Source: Deltaproteobacteria bacterium (GTDB taxonomy: Bacteria; Myxococcota_A; Polyangia; Polyangiales; Ga0077539). From it: a DNA stretch of 64,000 nucleotides. Location: the NCBI GenBank assembly GCA_030694465.1, contig JAUXYJ010000055.1:450413-514412 (forward strand), given 5' to 3'. Below the pieces are notes generated by a model. The model did not search any database and was not told where the DNA came from. It worked only from the letters and a program-made list of their open reading frames with translations. A program made the translations under genes and the position numbers. Shown piece by piece: positions 54,765 through 63,375 of this stretch; the stretch's first letter is position 1; every line of letters begins with the position of its first letter.

Positions 54765-55142
54765 ATGACTGATCGTTTGTGTCTCGTCGTTGAAGACTCT
54801 CCCATGATGCGCCAACTCCTGGTGTTTGCGCTGGCTCGGATCAAATCGCTGAAAGTAGTTGAAGCCGATGACGGAGTGGATGCACTTCGCAAGCTCACGA
54901 CCGCGCGGTTTGACCTGATCATTACCGACATCAACATGCCGGTGTTGGACGGGCTCAAGCTGGTCAAGAAGATCCGTTCGGACGAAGTCCACAAGGACGT
55001 CCCGATCATGATTGTCACCACAGAAGGCAGCGCCGAGGACCGCCAGCGCGCGTTGACGCTTGGGGCAAATGCCTACATCACCAAGCCGATTCAGGCACCG
55101 CAGGTGATCGCCAAGGTCAAGGAACTGCTCAAGCTCCCGTGA
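54765..55142 (+). CDS. CheY-like single-domain response regulator (second)
   Basis: This 125-residue receiver has acidic residues in CLVVEDSPMMRQ, phosphoacceptor Asp55 in LIITDINMPVLDG, and the conserved Lys in AYITKPIQAPQ. It has no output domain. It lies 67 bases after the coiled-coil/GAF gene and probably closes the chemosensory operon. It differs from the first CheY-like protein, so two distinct phosphorelay outputs may exist. Confidence 0.92.
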   Translation: MTDRLCLVVEDSPMMRQLLVFALARIKSLKVVEADDGVDALRKLTTARFDLIITDINMPVLDGLKLVKKIRSDEVHKDVPIMIVTTEGSAEDRQRALTLGANAYITKPIQAPQVIAKVKELLKLP

Positions 55143-55262
55143 TCGTATGTGTGGGGGAATGAGCAGAAAAGATCGCACGCAACGTAGCGCCTAGGATGGC
55201 AGCCCTGTTGTCGCGTGACTCTTTCGATTCTATGGACGCCTCGAAAGGTATCTTCGACCACT

Positions 55263-56969
55263 ATGGCACGCACACGACGCGCCTCACGCGCGCCTGTCTC
55301 GCTTCCTGCATTCGTCGAATACGATCTGCTCGCACAACCTCCCGCCAGTCGACTTGCTTTTGGCAATCAAGAGCACGTCGCCAGCTTGTCAGCGCTCATT
55401 GAGGGGCCAGGGCCTCACCCAGTCTTGGTGGGCCCTCACGGCTGCGGCAAGTCATCGGTCGTTCGCGGTCTGGCGCTTGCGATGGAGCAAGGCGCGAGAC
55501 CTCGTGGGGCTTCGGCGATCTGGCGATTTTCACTGCAGACCATTGAGGCTCTTACGCGCAAAGAGATGGCGCTCGTACCGGCACTCAATGAGCTTGTCAT
55601 GGCCGCTGCGACCGCCCGTTCGAGCCCACTTTTGTGGTGCCACGACGTGCACCTCGCGCGGGTCTTTGACGTGCACGCGGTGCTTGCGCTGTTGCTTCAA
55701 CGCGCTGGCGTGCGATTGGTAGGTGAAGCTCCGCCACCATTTGATCGACAGTGCCTTGAAGACAGCGAGCTATCTCCGCACTTTCGGCCCTATTTGCTGA
55801 GCGCGGCGTCTTCGAAACAGACCGAACAGCTGCTGCTGGTCGCGCGGGCTGCGCTCCGAGCGCAGGGGGTTCGGGTCCACCGCGCCGCGGTCGCCCGCAT
55901 CGTCGAGCGATCGGCGCATGTGCTGGCCGATTGCGCTCAACCAGGCCGGGCGATGACGTTGCTGCATTGGTGTCTTCAAGCGGGATCGCTCGAGCGTCCG
56001 ATTGGTGCATCGCGGGTGGACCGCGTGCTCCGGCAGAGTGTCGCTCTCGCACCGATTTTGCTGAAAAAATCCAAGTCGATTGCCGAAACGCTCGACCGAA
56101 CTGTGCTTGGCCAGTCACCGGTCAATGCCGCGATTGAGGCTCGCATCGCGCTCTGGCGTGCTGGCATGAACCTGCCGCGTCGCCCGGCAGCAAGTATGCT
56201 CTTGGCAGGTCCGCCCAGTGTCGGAAAGACCTCGCTCGCGCGTGCCACTGCGCGGGTGGTGTTAGGAAAGTCGGCGCGCACGATTGAGCTCTTTGCTGCA
56301 GATTATGCTGAGGATTGGAAGGTCGATCAGCTGATCGGTCAACGAGGAGCCGCCACCGCGGATCTCAAACGCGGAAGCCTCGCATCCAGCGTTCGTGGCC
56401 GCACGGTCTCGGTCTTGATCATTGACGAAATTGAGCGCGCCCACGTGTCCTTGTTGCGTTGGTTAGTCAAGGTGATGGGCGATGGGGGCTACGTCAACGG
56501 CGCTGACGAGCGCATTTCACTGGCCAATACGCTGCTCATTCTCACGACCAACGCCGGCGCGGATGCCTATCGTGAGCGCCCTGTTGGCATGGGGCCTGAA
56601 GCGACACAGTCGCACCGAATGCATGCGCTCTCACGCGCGATTAGCACCTTCTTTGCACCTGAGCTCTTGGAGAGAGTGGATCTCTTTGCGGTGCTTCAGC
56701 CGCTGGATTCTGCGGTACGTGCGGCGCTCGTGACCAAGTGGGTGCAAACGGGACTGAATGCTTGGCAGAAGCGAAACGCGCAGACGCTACAGCTCGAGGG
56801 CGTTGAGCTTGCGAGCGACCACCTCGCTTCAATGAGCGGCGATGTGCGTGTGCTTCGTGCACGGGCTGAGCGCGAGATCTTGTCGTCGCTGATGAAGCTC
56901 GAACCGTCGCTGAAGCGCGCGCGATTGCATGTTGAGCAGGGAGCCGTCGTGCTTCGAGGCGAACGCTGA
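55263..56969 (+). CDS. Clp-like tandem AAA+ protein with a degenerate first module
   Basis: This 568-residue protein has two AAA+ modules arranged like ClpA/ClpB but is much shorter. Module 1 has Walker A GPHGCGKSS, yet the Walker B position reads LLWCHDVH rather than the usual LFIDE, so hydrolysis there is doubtful. Module 2 has Walker A AGPPSVGKTS and an intact Walker B VLIIDEIERAH, plus a sensor 1-like LLILTTNAG. The ClpB middle coiled coil and the N domain are missing. ATG 55263 starts a basic N terminus. It follows the che operon on the same strand after 120 bases; a role in remodelling that system is only a guess. Confidence 0.72.
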   Translation: MARTRRASRAPVSLPAFVEYDLLAQPPASRLAFGNQEHVASLSALIEGPGPHPVLVGPHGCGKSSVVRGLALAMEQGARPRGASAIWRFSLQTIEALTRKEMALVPALNELVMAAATARSSPLLWCHDVHLARVFDVHAVLALLLQRAGVRLVGEAPPPFDRQCLEDSELSPHFRPYLLSAASSKQTEQLLLVARAALRAQGVRVHRAAVARIVERSAHVLADCAQPGRAMTLLHWCLQAGSLERPIGASRVDRVLRQSVALAPILLKKSKSIAETLDRTVLGQSPVNAAIEARIALWRAGMNLPRRPAASMLLAGPPSVGKTSLARATARVVLGKSARTIELFAADYAEDWKVDQLIGQRGAATADLKRGSLASSVRGRTVSVLIIDEIERAHVSLLRWLVKVMGDGGYVNGADERISLANTLLILTTNAGADAYRERPVGMGPEATQSHRMHALSRAISTFFAPELLERVDLFAVLQPLDSAVRAALVTKWVQTGLNAWQKRNAQTLQLEGVELASDHLASMSGDVRVLRARAEREILSSLMKLEPSLKRARLHVEQGAVVLRGER

Positions 56970-56979
56970 GATGCAGTGA

Positions 56980-57180
56980 TCAGAGGGCTGTGAAACGCCC
57001 GAGGTCTTCTGTGCTCCATGAGCGCCCACCGTCTTGCGAAACAAACGTCGGGCCATCTTCGGACACGCGCGCTTCGACCAATTTGGGAGAGCGATCGTCC
57101 TCATGAATCTCAAAGAGTGAAACCTGCACCTGACGTCGCGGAGCGACCGGTGACGCGCTAAAGAGTGATCGAGCAAACAT
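56980..57180 (-). CDS. Small hypothetical protein
   Basis: This possible 66-residue protein begins MFARSLFSASPVAPRRQVQV and ends FVSQDGGRSWSTEDLGRFTA. ATG 57178-57180 has GGAG about 10 bases upstream. It fits the free space between the Clp-like gene and the M23 peptidase gene without overlapping either. No family is recognised, and it could be non-coding. Confidence 0.4.
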   Translation of the reverse strand: MFARSLFSASPVAPRRQVQVSLFEIHEDDRSPKLVEARVSEDGPTFVSQDGGRSWSTEDLGRFTAL

Positions 57181-57316
57181 GGCAGAGGATCTCCAACTCA
57201 GCGCGGCCACACTCGCCACCCTGTTGCGCATTCGGATACACAATCGCAGCGAACACGCGCCAATTCGCTACGACGAAGCCACCATTTCGCACGTTGTCGT
57301 ACATTGGGATGCCCCT

Positions 57317-58276
57317 GTGACACTGGCAGCTTCTCTTCGACACTCACGTCCCACACAGCGCCTGGCCTTGCAACGCCGAGTTCTGCTCGTGGTGTGGTGC
57401 TTTCTGGCGTGCATGTCTGCGGCGACTACGTGTCGAGCGCAACGGTATCGGCACCCGCTTGCGAGCTGCCACGCGACATGCGTCTCGGTGTCGGCGTACG
57501 TGGACCTTGACGACACCACCGTAGCGCGGGACTACAACTGTGGCGCGCACACGTACGACGCACACGCGGGCACGGACTTTGCGCTTTTTGGCGGCTTTTC
57601 GGCGCAAAATGAAGGGCAAGTCGTTGTCGCTGCGGCACCTGGCCAGGTCGTTGAGGTGCACGATGGCGACGACGATCGATGCACAACGGGGGCCTGTGGC
57701 GGAGGCAACGGGCTGGGTAACTTTGTTGCGCTCGCACACGCCAATGGGCAACGCAGTCTCTACGGCCACATGCGTCGGGGATCCATCACCCTTCGCGTCG
57801 GCGATCGCGTCGCGTGTGGTGCTGCCGTGGGTCTCGTTGGCAGCTCGGGCAACAGCACTGGGCCCCATTTGCACTTCGAAGTACGCGAAGGGGATCGGGT
57901 GATCGATCCCTTTGCAGCTCGCACCGGGTGTGGGTCTTCTCCTGGGTATTGGCAGGCGCAAGGGTCGTACCGAGCGCTACCTTCCGAGCAGTGCGATCCC
58001 GATTTTGACCTCGACGCGAGCTCAGGTTCGGACGCGAGCATGACGTCTGTGCGAGATGCCGGACTCGACGTACAAGACGACAACAACCATGACGCGAGTG
58101 AGGGCGGGAGTGAGCCCGATTCGTCTACGCTACGCGGCTGTGCGTGCGCAGCGCGGGGGCGCTCTCAAGGTCGACGCGATGCGATGGGCGTGGTCGCGGC
58201 AGGGGTGCTGGGCTTGCTCTGCTCCGTCAAACGTAGGTTCAATCGGGGAGATTTGCGCAGCAGCGAAAGCCCGTAG
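57317..58276 (+). CDS. Exported M23 (LytM-type) metallopeptidase with a MYXO-CTERM-like tail
   Basis: This protein of about 319 residues is a peptidoglycan endopeptidase homologue. Zinc-site motifs are in AHAGTDFALFGGF, RSLYGHMRRGSI and STGPHLHFEVREGDRV, matching the H-x(3)-D and HxH pattern of LytM enzymes. A hydrophobic export segment (LLVVWCFLACMSAATTCRAQ) precedes a Cys-rich region. The C terminus has a Cys-containing segment (RGCACAARGRSQ), a hydrophobic stretch (GVVAAGVLGLLCSV) and basic residues, like the MYXO-CTERM surface-sorting tag. GTG 57317 is a provisional start; TTG 57368 is nearer the signal. The 3' end overlaps the convergent SUMF1-fold gene by 38 bases. Confidence 0.78.
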   Translation: MTLAASLRHSRPTQRLALQRRVLLVVWCFLACMSAATTCRAQRYRHPLASCHATCVSVSAYVDLDDTTVARDYNCGAHTYDAHAGTDFALFGGFSAQNEGQVVVAAAPGQVVEVHDGDDDRCTTGACGGGNGLGNFVALAHANGQRSLYGHMRRGSITLRVGDRVACGAAVGLVGSSGNSTGPHLHFEVREGDRVIDPFAARTGCGSSPGYWQAQGSYRALPSEQCDPDFDLDASSGSDASMTSVRDAGLDVQDDNNHDASEGGSEPDSSTLRGCACAARGRSQGRRDAMGVVAAGVLGLLCSVKRRFNRGDLRSSESP

Positions 58277-58976
58277 AGTAGTCGTGGTAGGTGCGGTTGT
58301 GCCCACGCGTGACGTACTGGCATCCATCGCCGTTGATGCGGTTGTCCATGAAGTAACCGCCACGAAAGGTCCCCTCAGGGTCTGAGGTCCACTCGTGGAG
58401 ATTTCCCTGCATGTCGAACACGCCGTAGTCGTTGGTGCACTGCTCGTGTTGGCCGGACGACGCGAGGGTACCGGGAACCTGATTGAGCTGAGGGTCGTTC
58501 ATCAACACACCGTTCCAGAGGTGACGGTGTGTGCGAGCGAAGAGGTACACCACGGGATGCCGTGTGTGGTCTTCGTTGCATGCCCCGGCGACGCGCTGAT
58601 TGCCGTAGGTATATTGAGTTCGGCGAGGACCCGAACACGCGCGCACCCACTCACGATCAGAGCAGAGCCGCTTGCCAGCCGCAGTGCAAGCACGCGCCGC
58701 TTGGTCCGCCGAGATGTATCCCTGCGGCGTGACCCCACGACGAGAGACCGCACGCACCTGGGTGTGCTCAGGTGCATGAAATGGCGACCAAGCTTGCTCG
58801 GTTCCGCTGTCCAACTGTTGCACCAAAGAGGCCTCGTAGCGGTCGATGCAGTACTGCTCGTCAACGCGCGCCATGCCATCTGGGCAGGGCCCAGTGGCAC
58901 GAAGTAGCATCGGAGCCGCGAGGAGCGCTCCGACGAGGGCCGCTACGGCCAATCTGTAGTTCTTCTTGTTAAACAT
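58239..58976 (-). CDS. Exported SUMF1/FGE-fold protein, likely non-catalytic
   Basis: This 245-residue protein has an N-terminal export signal (MFNKKNYRLAVAALVGALLA) and the sulfatase-modifying-factor fold (YCIDRYEASLVQQ, ISADQAARACTAAGKRLC, FDMQGNLHEWTSDPEG, YHDYSTGFRCC). In formylglycine-generating enzymes two active-site cysteines lie just after the RGG motif; here that segment reads RGGYFMDNRINGDGCQY, so the first cysteine seems to be replaced by Asp. It is therefore probably a binding or structural member of the family. It is convergent with the M23 peptidase gene, with a 38-base overlap of coding ends. Confidence 0.84.
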   Translation of the reverse strand: MFNKKNYRLAVAALVGALLAAPMLLRATGPCPDGMARVDEQYCIDRYEASLVQQLDSGTEQAWSPFHAPEHTQVRAVSRRGVTPQGYISADQAARACTAAGKRLCSDREWVRACSGPRRTQYTYGNQRVAGACNEDHTRHPVVYLFARTHRHLWNGVLMNDPQLNQVPGTLASSGQHEQCTNDYGVFDMQGNLHEWTSDPEGTFRGGYFMDNRINGDGCQYVTRGHNRTYHDYSTGFRCCANLPD

Positions 58977-59385
58977 CGTTGCGAGTGAGCATCAGCTGGG
59001 AGCTCTCATGATCTGAGAGATCAGTTGGTGTTGCGTGCGATGTGTTGACCGCTGTCAACGGAGTCGAAGGAGCCGGACCATGACACAGATGTCTGATCGC
59101 CAAAAGAGCATTCGCGACGTTTGAGGCCTACCTGCCAGCACATCTGGCTCGGTGGTCGCCACAAAATGTCAGTCTCGTGCCCACACTGAGCAGCTGCGAT
59201 TGTCAGAGAAAATACAGGCTAAAGCTTGCGAGTGTTCGCGTGCAACGGCTAGAGTGTTTTGTCTTTCGTGCCGTGGATTTTTCGGTCTCCCTCCCACGGA
59301 CCGCTACCCATTTCGCGTGTGTCACCGATCAAACAAGTCAGTGGCGTGGGCGATCACACTTCTAAAAAACGAGCCGCACGATCCT
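58977..59385. promoter_or_regulatory. Divergent intergenic region with a candidate promoter
   Basis: No gene is supported here. TTGCGA at 59226-59231 and TAGAGT at 59250-59255, 18 bases apart on the plus strand, could drive the TPR/PEGA-like and MopE-like pair, leaving a leader of about 125 bases. The match is moderate, and the region also serves the divergent SUMF1-fold gene. Confidence 0.3.
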
Positions 59386-60570
59386 ATGAAAACCCGCCTA
59401 AACCTCGCAGTTCTCGCGCTCGCGGTGGCAGCTACCGCTGTCGCGCTTCCCGCCCAGGCCCAGGTCACCGCTGCGCAAAGAACAGAAGCAGGTCGTCACT
59501 TTCGGGCAGGGGTCGATCTCTTTGCGCGCGGGGACTTCAGCGCCGCGCTCGCGGATTTTCAGTCTGCTTATCGCATCGCGCCGCACCATCTCGTGCGTGT
59601 CAACATTGCAAACTGCTACCTCCGACTGAGCCGGCCCATTGACGCGCTCAATCACTTCGAGCACTTCTTGACTGAAGGGGCCGCCGCGGGACCGCTCGAT
59701 CCGCAGCGACGGCGCGAAGTCGAGACTCAGATCGCCGAGCTTCGGGGACAGATCGCCGAGGTCCAGGTTCGGATTGAGCCGAGCTCAGCGCGCGACCCGA
59801 TCGTGATGGTCGATGGCCAGACCGCGAACAGCCAGGGTGTCGTTCGGATGATGCCCGGGCGACACACGGTGGACGTGACCGCGGACGGTTTTGGTCCTGG
59901 GCACCTTGAGCTGCAGGTGACTGCAGGGCAACGCTCCGAGAGCGTGGTCGCACTTCGCGCGCCGGTCGTGGCCCCGGTCGCTGCCCCCGTTGTGGCCGTC
60001 GGGACGCCTGCGACTGGCACCCCGGTGGTTTCTACGCCAGTCGTGGCGACCGCGACGCCCGCTGCCGGGACGGGGGGCGCGACGGTGGGCACCCAGGGTG
60101 CTGCTGGGGCTGGGGGTGCTCCGGTTGGGGCAGGGGGGGCTGTAGAGCCTCCTGGGACCGGCGGCGAGCTGGGCAGCGGGCTGGTGACTGGTCCCGTGGA
60201 CAGCGGGCGAGGTTTGCCCCCGGCTGCGTTCATTGCGAGCGCTGCTGGCACAGGGGTGCTGGCGATTGGTTGGGGCGTTTTTGGCGGCCTCGCGCTGAGC
60301 GCCAATGGCGAGTTCGATACCATCGCGCGACGCGTTCAATCCGGAACGACGACCACGTCTGACCGAGCGATGGCTGAGTCCGCAGCGTCCCGCGCGCGAA
60401 CCTTCGCGTTGGTCTCAGACGTCATGCTGGGCCTCACGATCGGTGGCGCAATCGCGACGGGGATCATTGGCTTCAATACGCGCTGGCGTTCGGCGCCGCC
60501 CCCCGCCGTGCTCGCGATGCCTTGGGTGAGTCCCCACGGAGCAGGGCTCAGCATTGGGGGAGCGCTGTGA
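59386..60570 (+). CDS. Exported TPR/PEGA-like membrane protein
   Basis: This 394-residue protein starts with a signal peptide (MKTRLNLAVLALAVAATAVA, cleavage near PAQAQ). A TPR-like segment (AGRHFRAGVDLFARGDFSAA, LVRVNIANCYLRLSRPIDAL) is followed by a PEGA-like beta domain (VVRMMPGRHTVDVTADGFGP), a long Val/Ala/Gly/Pro/Thr linker and two C-terminal hydrophobic segments (AAFIASAAGTGVLAIGWGVF; VSDVMLGLTIGGAIATGIIG). This TPR-PEGA-TM layout is common in myxobacterial envelope proteins of unknown role. ATG 59386 fits the signal peptide; the frame is open 234 bases further upstream. The stop overlaps the start of the next gene (GTGA). Confidence 0.76.
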   Translation: MKTRLNLAVLALAVAATAVALPAQAQVTAAQRTEAGRHFRAGVDLFARGDFSAALADFQSAYRIAPHHLVRVNIANCYLRLSRPIDALNHFEHFLTEGAAAGPLDPQRRREVETQIAELRGQIAEVQVRIEPSSARDPIVMVDGQTANSQGVVRMMPGRHTVDVTADGFGPGHLELQVTAGQRSESVVALRAPVVAPVAAPVVAVGTPATGTPVVSTPVVATATPAAGTGGATVGTQGAAGAGGAPVGAGGAVEPPGTGGELGSGLVTGPVDSGRGLPPAAFIASAAGTGVLAIGWGVFGGLALSANGEFDTIARRVQSGTTTTSDRAMAESAASRARTFALVSDVMLGLTIGGAIATGIIGFNTRWRSAPPPAVLAMPWVSPHGAGLSIGGAL

Positions 60571-61886
60571 GCCGCGTCCGCGGAGCCCTCTTTCTCTCGG
60601 CGCTGACAGCGAACGCCCTGTTGGGATGCTCGGTGCTGGTTCAGCCTGATCTCTCGCGTCTCAACGGCGGCGATGCTGGGATGCAAGCGGACTCTTCGGT
60701 CATCGAGGACACAGGAGCCGTGGACGATGTGCCCGTGGTGACCAACCCCGACGTAGTCCAGGGGTGCCTCAACGATTGCGTCGATTCGATCGCTTGCACC
60801 ATCGACCGCTGCGCCAACAACACCTGCATTCACACCCCAGACGACACACGATGTGGCGCCGACCGCCGATGTGATCCCGTGATGGGTTGTGTCGCGGTCG
60901 TGATGCCGCGGTGCATGACTCCCGCGGATTGCAACGACAATAACCCGTGCACGAGTGACGCTTGCACTAGCAATCGGTGTGCGAATTTGCCCGTGGATGC
61001 CGATGGTGACTCTGCGCCGGCGCGGATGGTGGATGGTCGCGTCTGTCCTCTTGGCACCGACTGTGACGACAACAATCGTGCGATCCATCCGGGAGCGCCC
61101 GAGGTCTGTGACAACCTCGACAACAACTGTGACTCACGCGTGGACGAGGGGCTGATGTGCATGCCTCCCGCGCCCAACGCGACGTGTGCGACCGCCGCGA
61201 TCTTCGATCTTACGAGCGCGACGAATATCGAAGTCAACGGAGACAACTCGCGTGGCACCTCGGTGGTTCGCAGCGTTTGCTCTATGGATGGCGCGCCCGA
61301 GCTCTGGTACTCGGTGGTCTGGCCAAGCAACCGCGACCTCGTGGTCGATGCAACGGGTGCGTCCGACGGCGTGGATCCCGTGGTCTTTGTAGCGCCCAAT
61401 TGTGGATCGAACCCTTACGTCTGCAACGACGACATCAGCGCCCGCAACCTCGCTGCGCGCGTTTACCTGCGCGCAGAGTCCAATGTGCCTGGGCGACGCA
61501 CCGCCGTGATCGGCGTTGAGTCAAACGCTGCGTCGCGTGCCGGTGCATTTCGCCTGCGTTTGCGCACACAAAACCAAGTGAGTGCCGATTGCGGGGCTCC
61601 GTTTCGTGTTGACGAAGGAGGCGCGGTCCGCAGCCCAGCTCCTGGAATCACAGCGACCTCGAGGCTCTTCTGTGGTGGCATGGTCGGTGCCTCAGACACC
61701 TACAACTACGTTGGCAATCGCGGAAACGTGGGCTTTAGGCTGAGCGCAGGCAGGCTCTCCCAGCGGCGATCGTGCACCGAGACTGGGGCTTGTCTAAGCA
61801 CGATGACCATCAACAGCGACGGAGACTCGTTGCTCACGGTCGAACAGCCCGGTGGAAGCTACACGCTTCAGTTCATTGGCAACTGA
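60567..61886 (+). CDS. Cys-rich lipoprotein with a MopE-like metal-binding motif
   Basis: This 439-residue protein starts at GTG 60567, preceded by GGGGGAG at 60555-60561 and overlapping the previous stop. The signal VSRVRGALFLSALTANALLG ends in a lipobox (LLGC). It contains disulfide-rich repeats (CVDSIACTIDRCANNTC, NPCTSDACTSNRC) and a MopE-like motif (GTDCDDNNRAIHPGAPEVCD then NLDNNCDSRVDEG), a module associated with metal or calcium binding in surface proteins. The C-terminal 250 residues form beta-rich repeats of unknown fold. Coupled expression with the TPR/PEGA-like protein suggests a cell-surface complex. Confidence 0.8.
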   Translation: MSRVRGALFLSALTANALLGCSVLVQPDLSRLNGGDAGMQADSSVIEDTGAVDDVPVVTNPDVVQGCLNDCVDSIACTIDRCANNTCIHTPDDTRCGADRRCDPVMGCVAVVMPRCMTPADCNDNNPCTSDACTSNRCANLPVDADGDSAPARMVDGRVCPLGTDCDDNNRAIHPGAPEVCDNLDNNCDSRVDEGLMCMPPAPNATCATAAIFDLTSATNIEVNGDNSRGTSVVRSVCSMDGAPELWYSVVWPSNRDLVVDATGASDGVDPVVFVAPNCGSNPYVCNDDISARNLAARVYLRAESNVPGRRTAVIGVESNAASRAGAFRLRLRTQNQVSADCGAPFRVDEGGAVRSPAPGITATSRLFCGGMVGASDTYNYVGNRGNVGFRLSAGRLSQRRSCTETGACLSTMTINSDGDSLLTVEQPGGSYTLQFIGN

Positions 61887-61888
61887 AG

Positions 61889-61911
61889 CGAGCACTTCTC
61901 GGGTGTTTTTT
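61889..61911 (+). terminator. Weak candidate terminator after the MopE-like gene
   Basis: CGAG (61889-61892) and CTCG (61898-61901) pair around CACTT, followed by a six-T run at 61906-61911. The stem is only 4 bp, so termination would be weak. Confidence 0.3.
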
Positions 61912-61952
61912 CGGGTGTCTAGCCCAATTAAGCCCCCCGGCGCAGCACAAGG

Positions 61953-63248
61953 CTAGAGCTCGAACTCGGCGGCCTCAAGCAGCTCGGTGATCCTGTGAAG
62001 GAAGTTATTCGCAGCGACTCCGTCGACGATCCGATGATCGTAGGAGAGGCACGCGAACATTACCTGGTGGATCGCAATGTGGTCTTCGCCATCAAGCTCG
62101 ACGACCACGGGGCGCTTCACCATTTCGCCCAAACGGAGGATGCCCACGTTGGGTTGCGAGATAATCGCGGCTCCAACGAAGTTGCCCTTGAGCCCGGGAT
62201 TCGAGATGCAAAACGTCGCACCCGAGAGGTCGTCTGGGGTGAGCTTTCCGTCGCGCGCCTTGGTCGCAATGTCATCAATCGCGCGAGCGAGACCCCGGAT
62301 CGTGAGCTCGTCCGCGTCGCGAACGACGGGCACGACGAGTCCGTCTTTGGTCTCGACCGCGATGCCGAGGTGAATGCGTTTGATCTTGGCGTACGCGTCG
62401 TCAAGAACTCGCGCATTGAGCATCGGGTTTTCGCGAAGCGCGCGAGCGACGGTCGCAGCAACAAAGGCCAAGTAGGTGAGGCCTACGCCCTGGGCTTTGT
62501 ACTCGTTTTTCTTCTTTTCGCGCAGCTTGTAGACGCGGTGCATGTCGACTTCTGCAAACGTCATCACGTGAGGCGAGACGTGCTTTGAGTACACCATGTG
62601 CTCCGCAATAATGCGGCGGCGGCGAGAGAACGGGACAACCTCGTCACCAGGCTGCGGAACGAATGGCGGCACACGAAAGCTCTTCGGCACGGCGACAAAC
62701 GAAGTGAGCTCTGCGACGGCTTGCGTGCGAGCGATCGACGGCGTTGCAGCTGCTGCGGGGACGTGCACCACGGGTGTAGTGAGTGGGACGGGTGCTGCGA
62801 TTGAGGTCGGCGCGCCCGCGACAGCGCTGAGCACGTCTTGTTTGGTCACGCGACCATGCTCGCCGGTCCCCCGAACAGACGCGAGATCCACGCCGTGTTC
62901 GCGCGCCAACGAGCGGACAGCGGGTGAGCTTGGGCTCCCGGCGCTGCTCTCGGCGGCGGCGCTTGGAGCGCTCGCTACGGACGCTGTAGCTGGGACTACG
63001 CCAGAGGTCGCTGCGTCATCGATCACGGCGATGACCGTGTTGACGTTGACGGTTACGCCTTCTGCGACTGCATGCTTGACGACAATTCCAGCGACGGGGG
63101 AAGGCACATCAGTGTCCGCCTTGTCCGTCGAAATGGTCACTAGCATTTGGTCTTTTTGCACTGCCGAACCTACGGCAATGAGCCACCGAGTAATTGTCCC
63201 TTCGACAACACTCTCACCAAGTTGTGGCATCACGACATCGATCGCCAT
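61953..63248 (-). CDS. Dihydrolipoamide acyltransferase (E2) of a 2-oxoacid dehydrogenase complex
   Basis: This 431-residue E2 component transfers an acyl group from lipoamide to CoA. An N-terminal lipoyl domain carries the lipoylated Lys43 in TISTDKADTDVPSP; an Ala/Pro linker leads to the E3/E1-binding domain (VRSLAREHGVDLASVRGTGE) and the catalytic core with SRRRRIIAEHMVYSK and the active-site LSYDHRIVDGVAANNFL. ATG 63246-63248 follows GAGG and starts with the typical MAIDVVMPQLGES. Only one lipoyl domain is present. It is not next to E1 or E3 genes, so pyruvate, 2-oxoglutarate or branched-chain specificity cannot be fixed. Confidence 0.9.
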   Translation of the reverse strand: MAIDVVMPQLGESVVEGTITRWLIAVGSAVQKDQMLVTISTDKADTDVPSPVAGIVVKHAVAEGVTVNVNTVIAVIDDAATSGVVPATASVASAPSAAAESSAGSPSSPAVRSLAREHGVDLASVRGTGEHGRVTKQDVLSAVAGAPTSIAAPVPLTTPVVHVPAAAATPSIARTQAVAELTSFVAVPKSFRVPPFVPQPGDEVVPFSRRRRIIAEHMVYSKHVSPHVMTFAEVDMHRVYKLREKKKNEYKAQGVGLTYLAFVAATVARALRENPMLNARVLDDAYAKIKRIHLGIAVETKDGLVVPVVRDADELTIRGLARAIDDIATKARDGKLTPDDLSGATFCISNPGLKGNFVGAAIISQPNVGILRLGEMVKRPVVVELDGEDHIAIHQVMFACLSYDHRIVDGVAANNFLHRITELLEAAEFEL

Positions 63249-63375
63249 TGAGCCTCTTGCTCCTCTCCTCACCACGCGGGATCCAACAACAAGATTGCGG
63301 GTGAGATTGCGCGCGGAAACTACCCAGCATCGGCCAGTGATTGCAACGCTTCACACTCACCTTCGGTACAATCGA

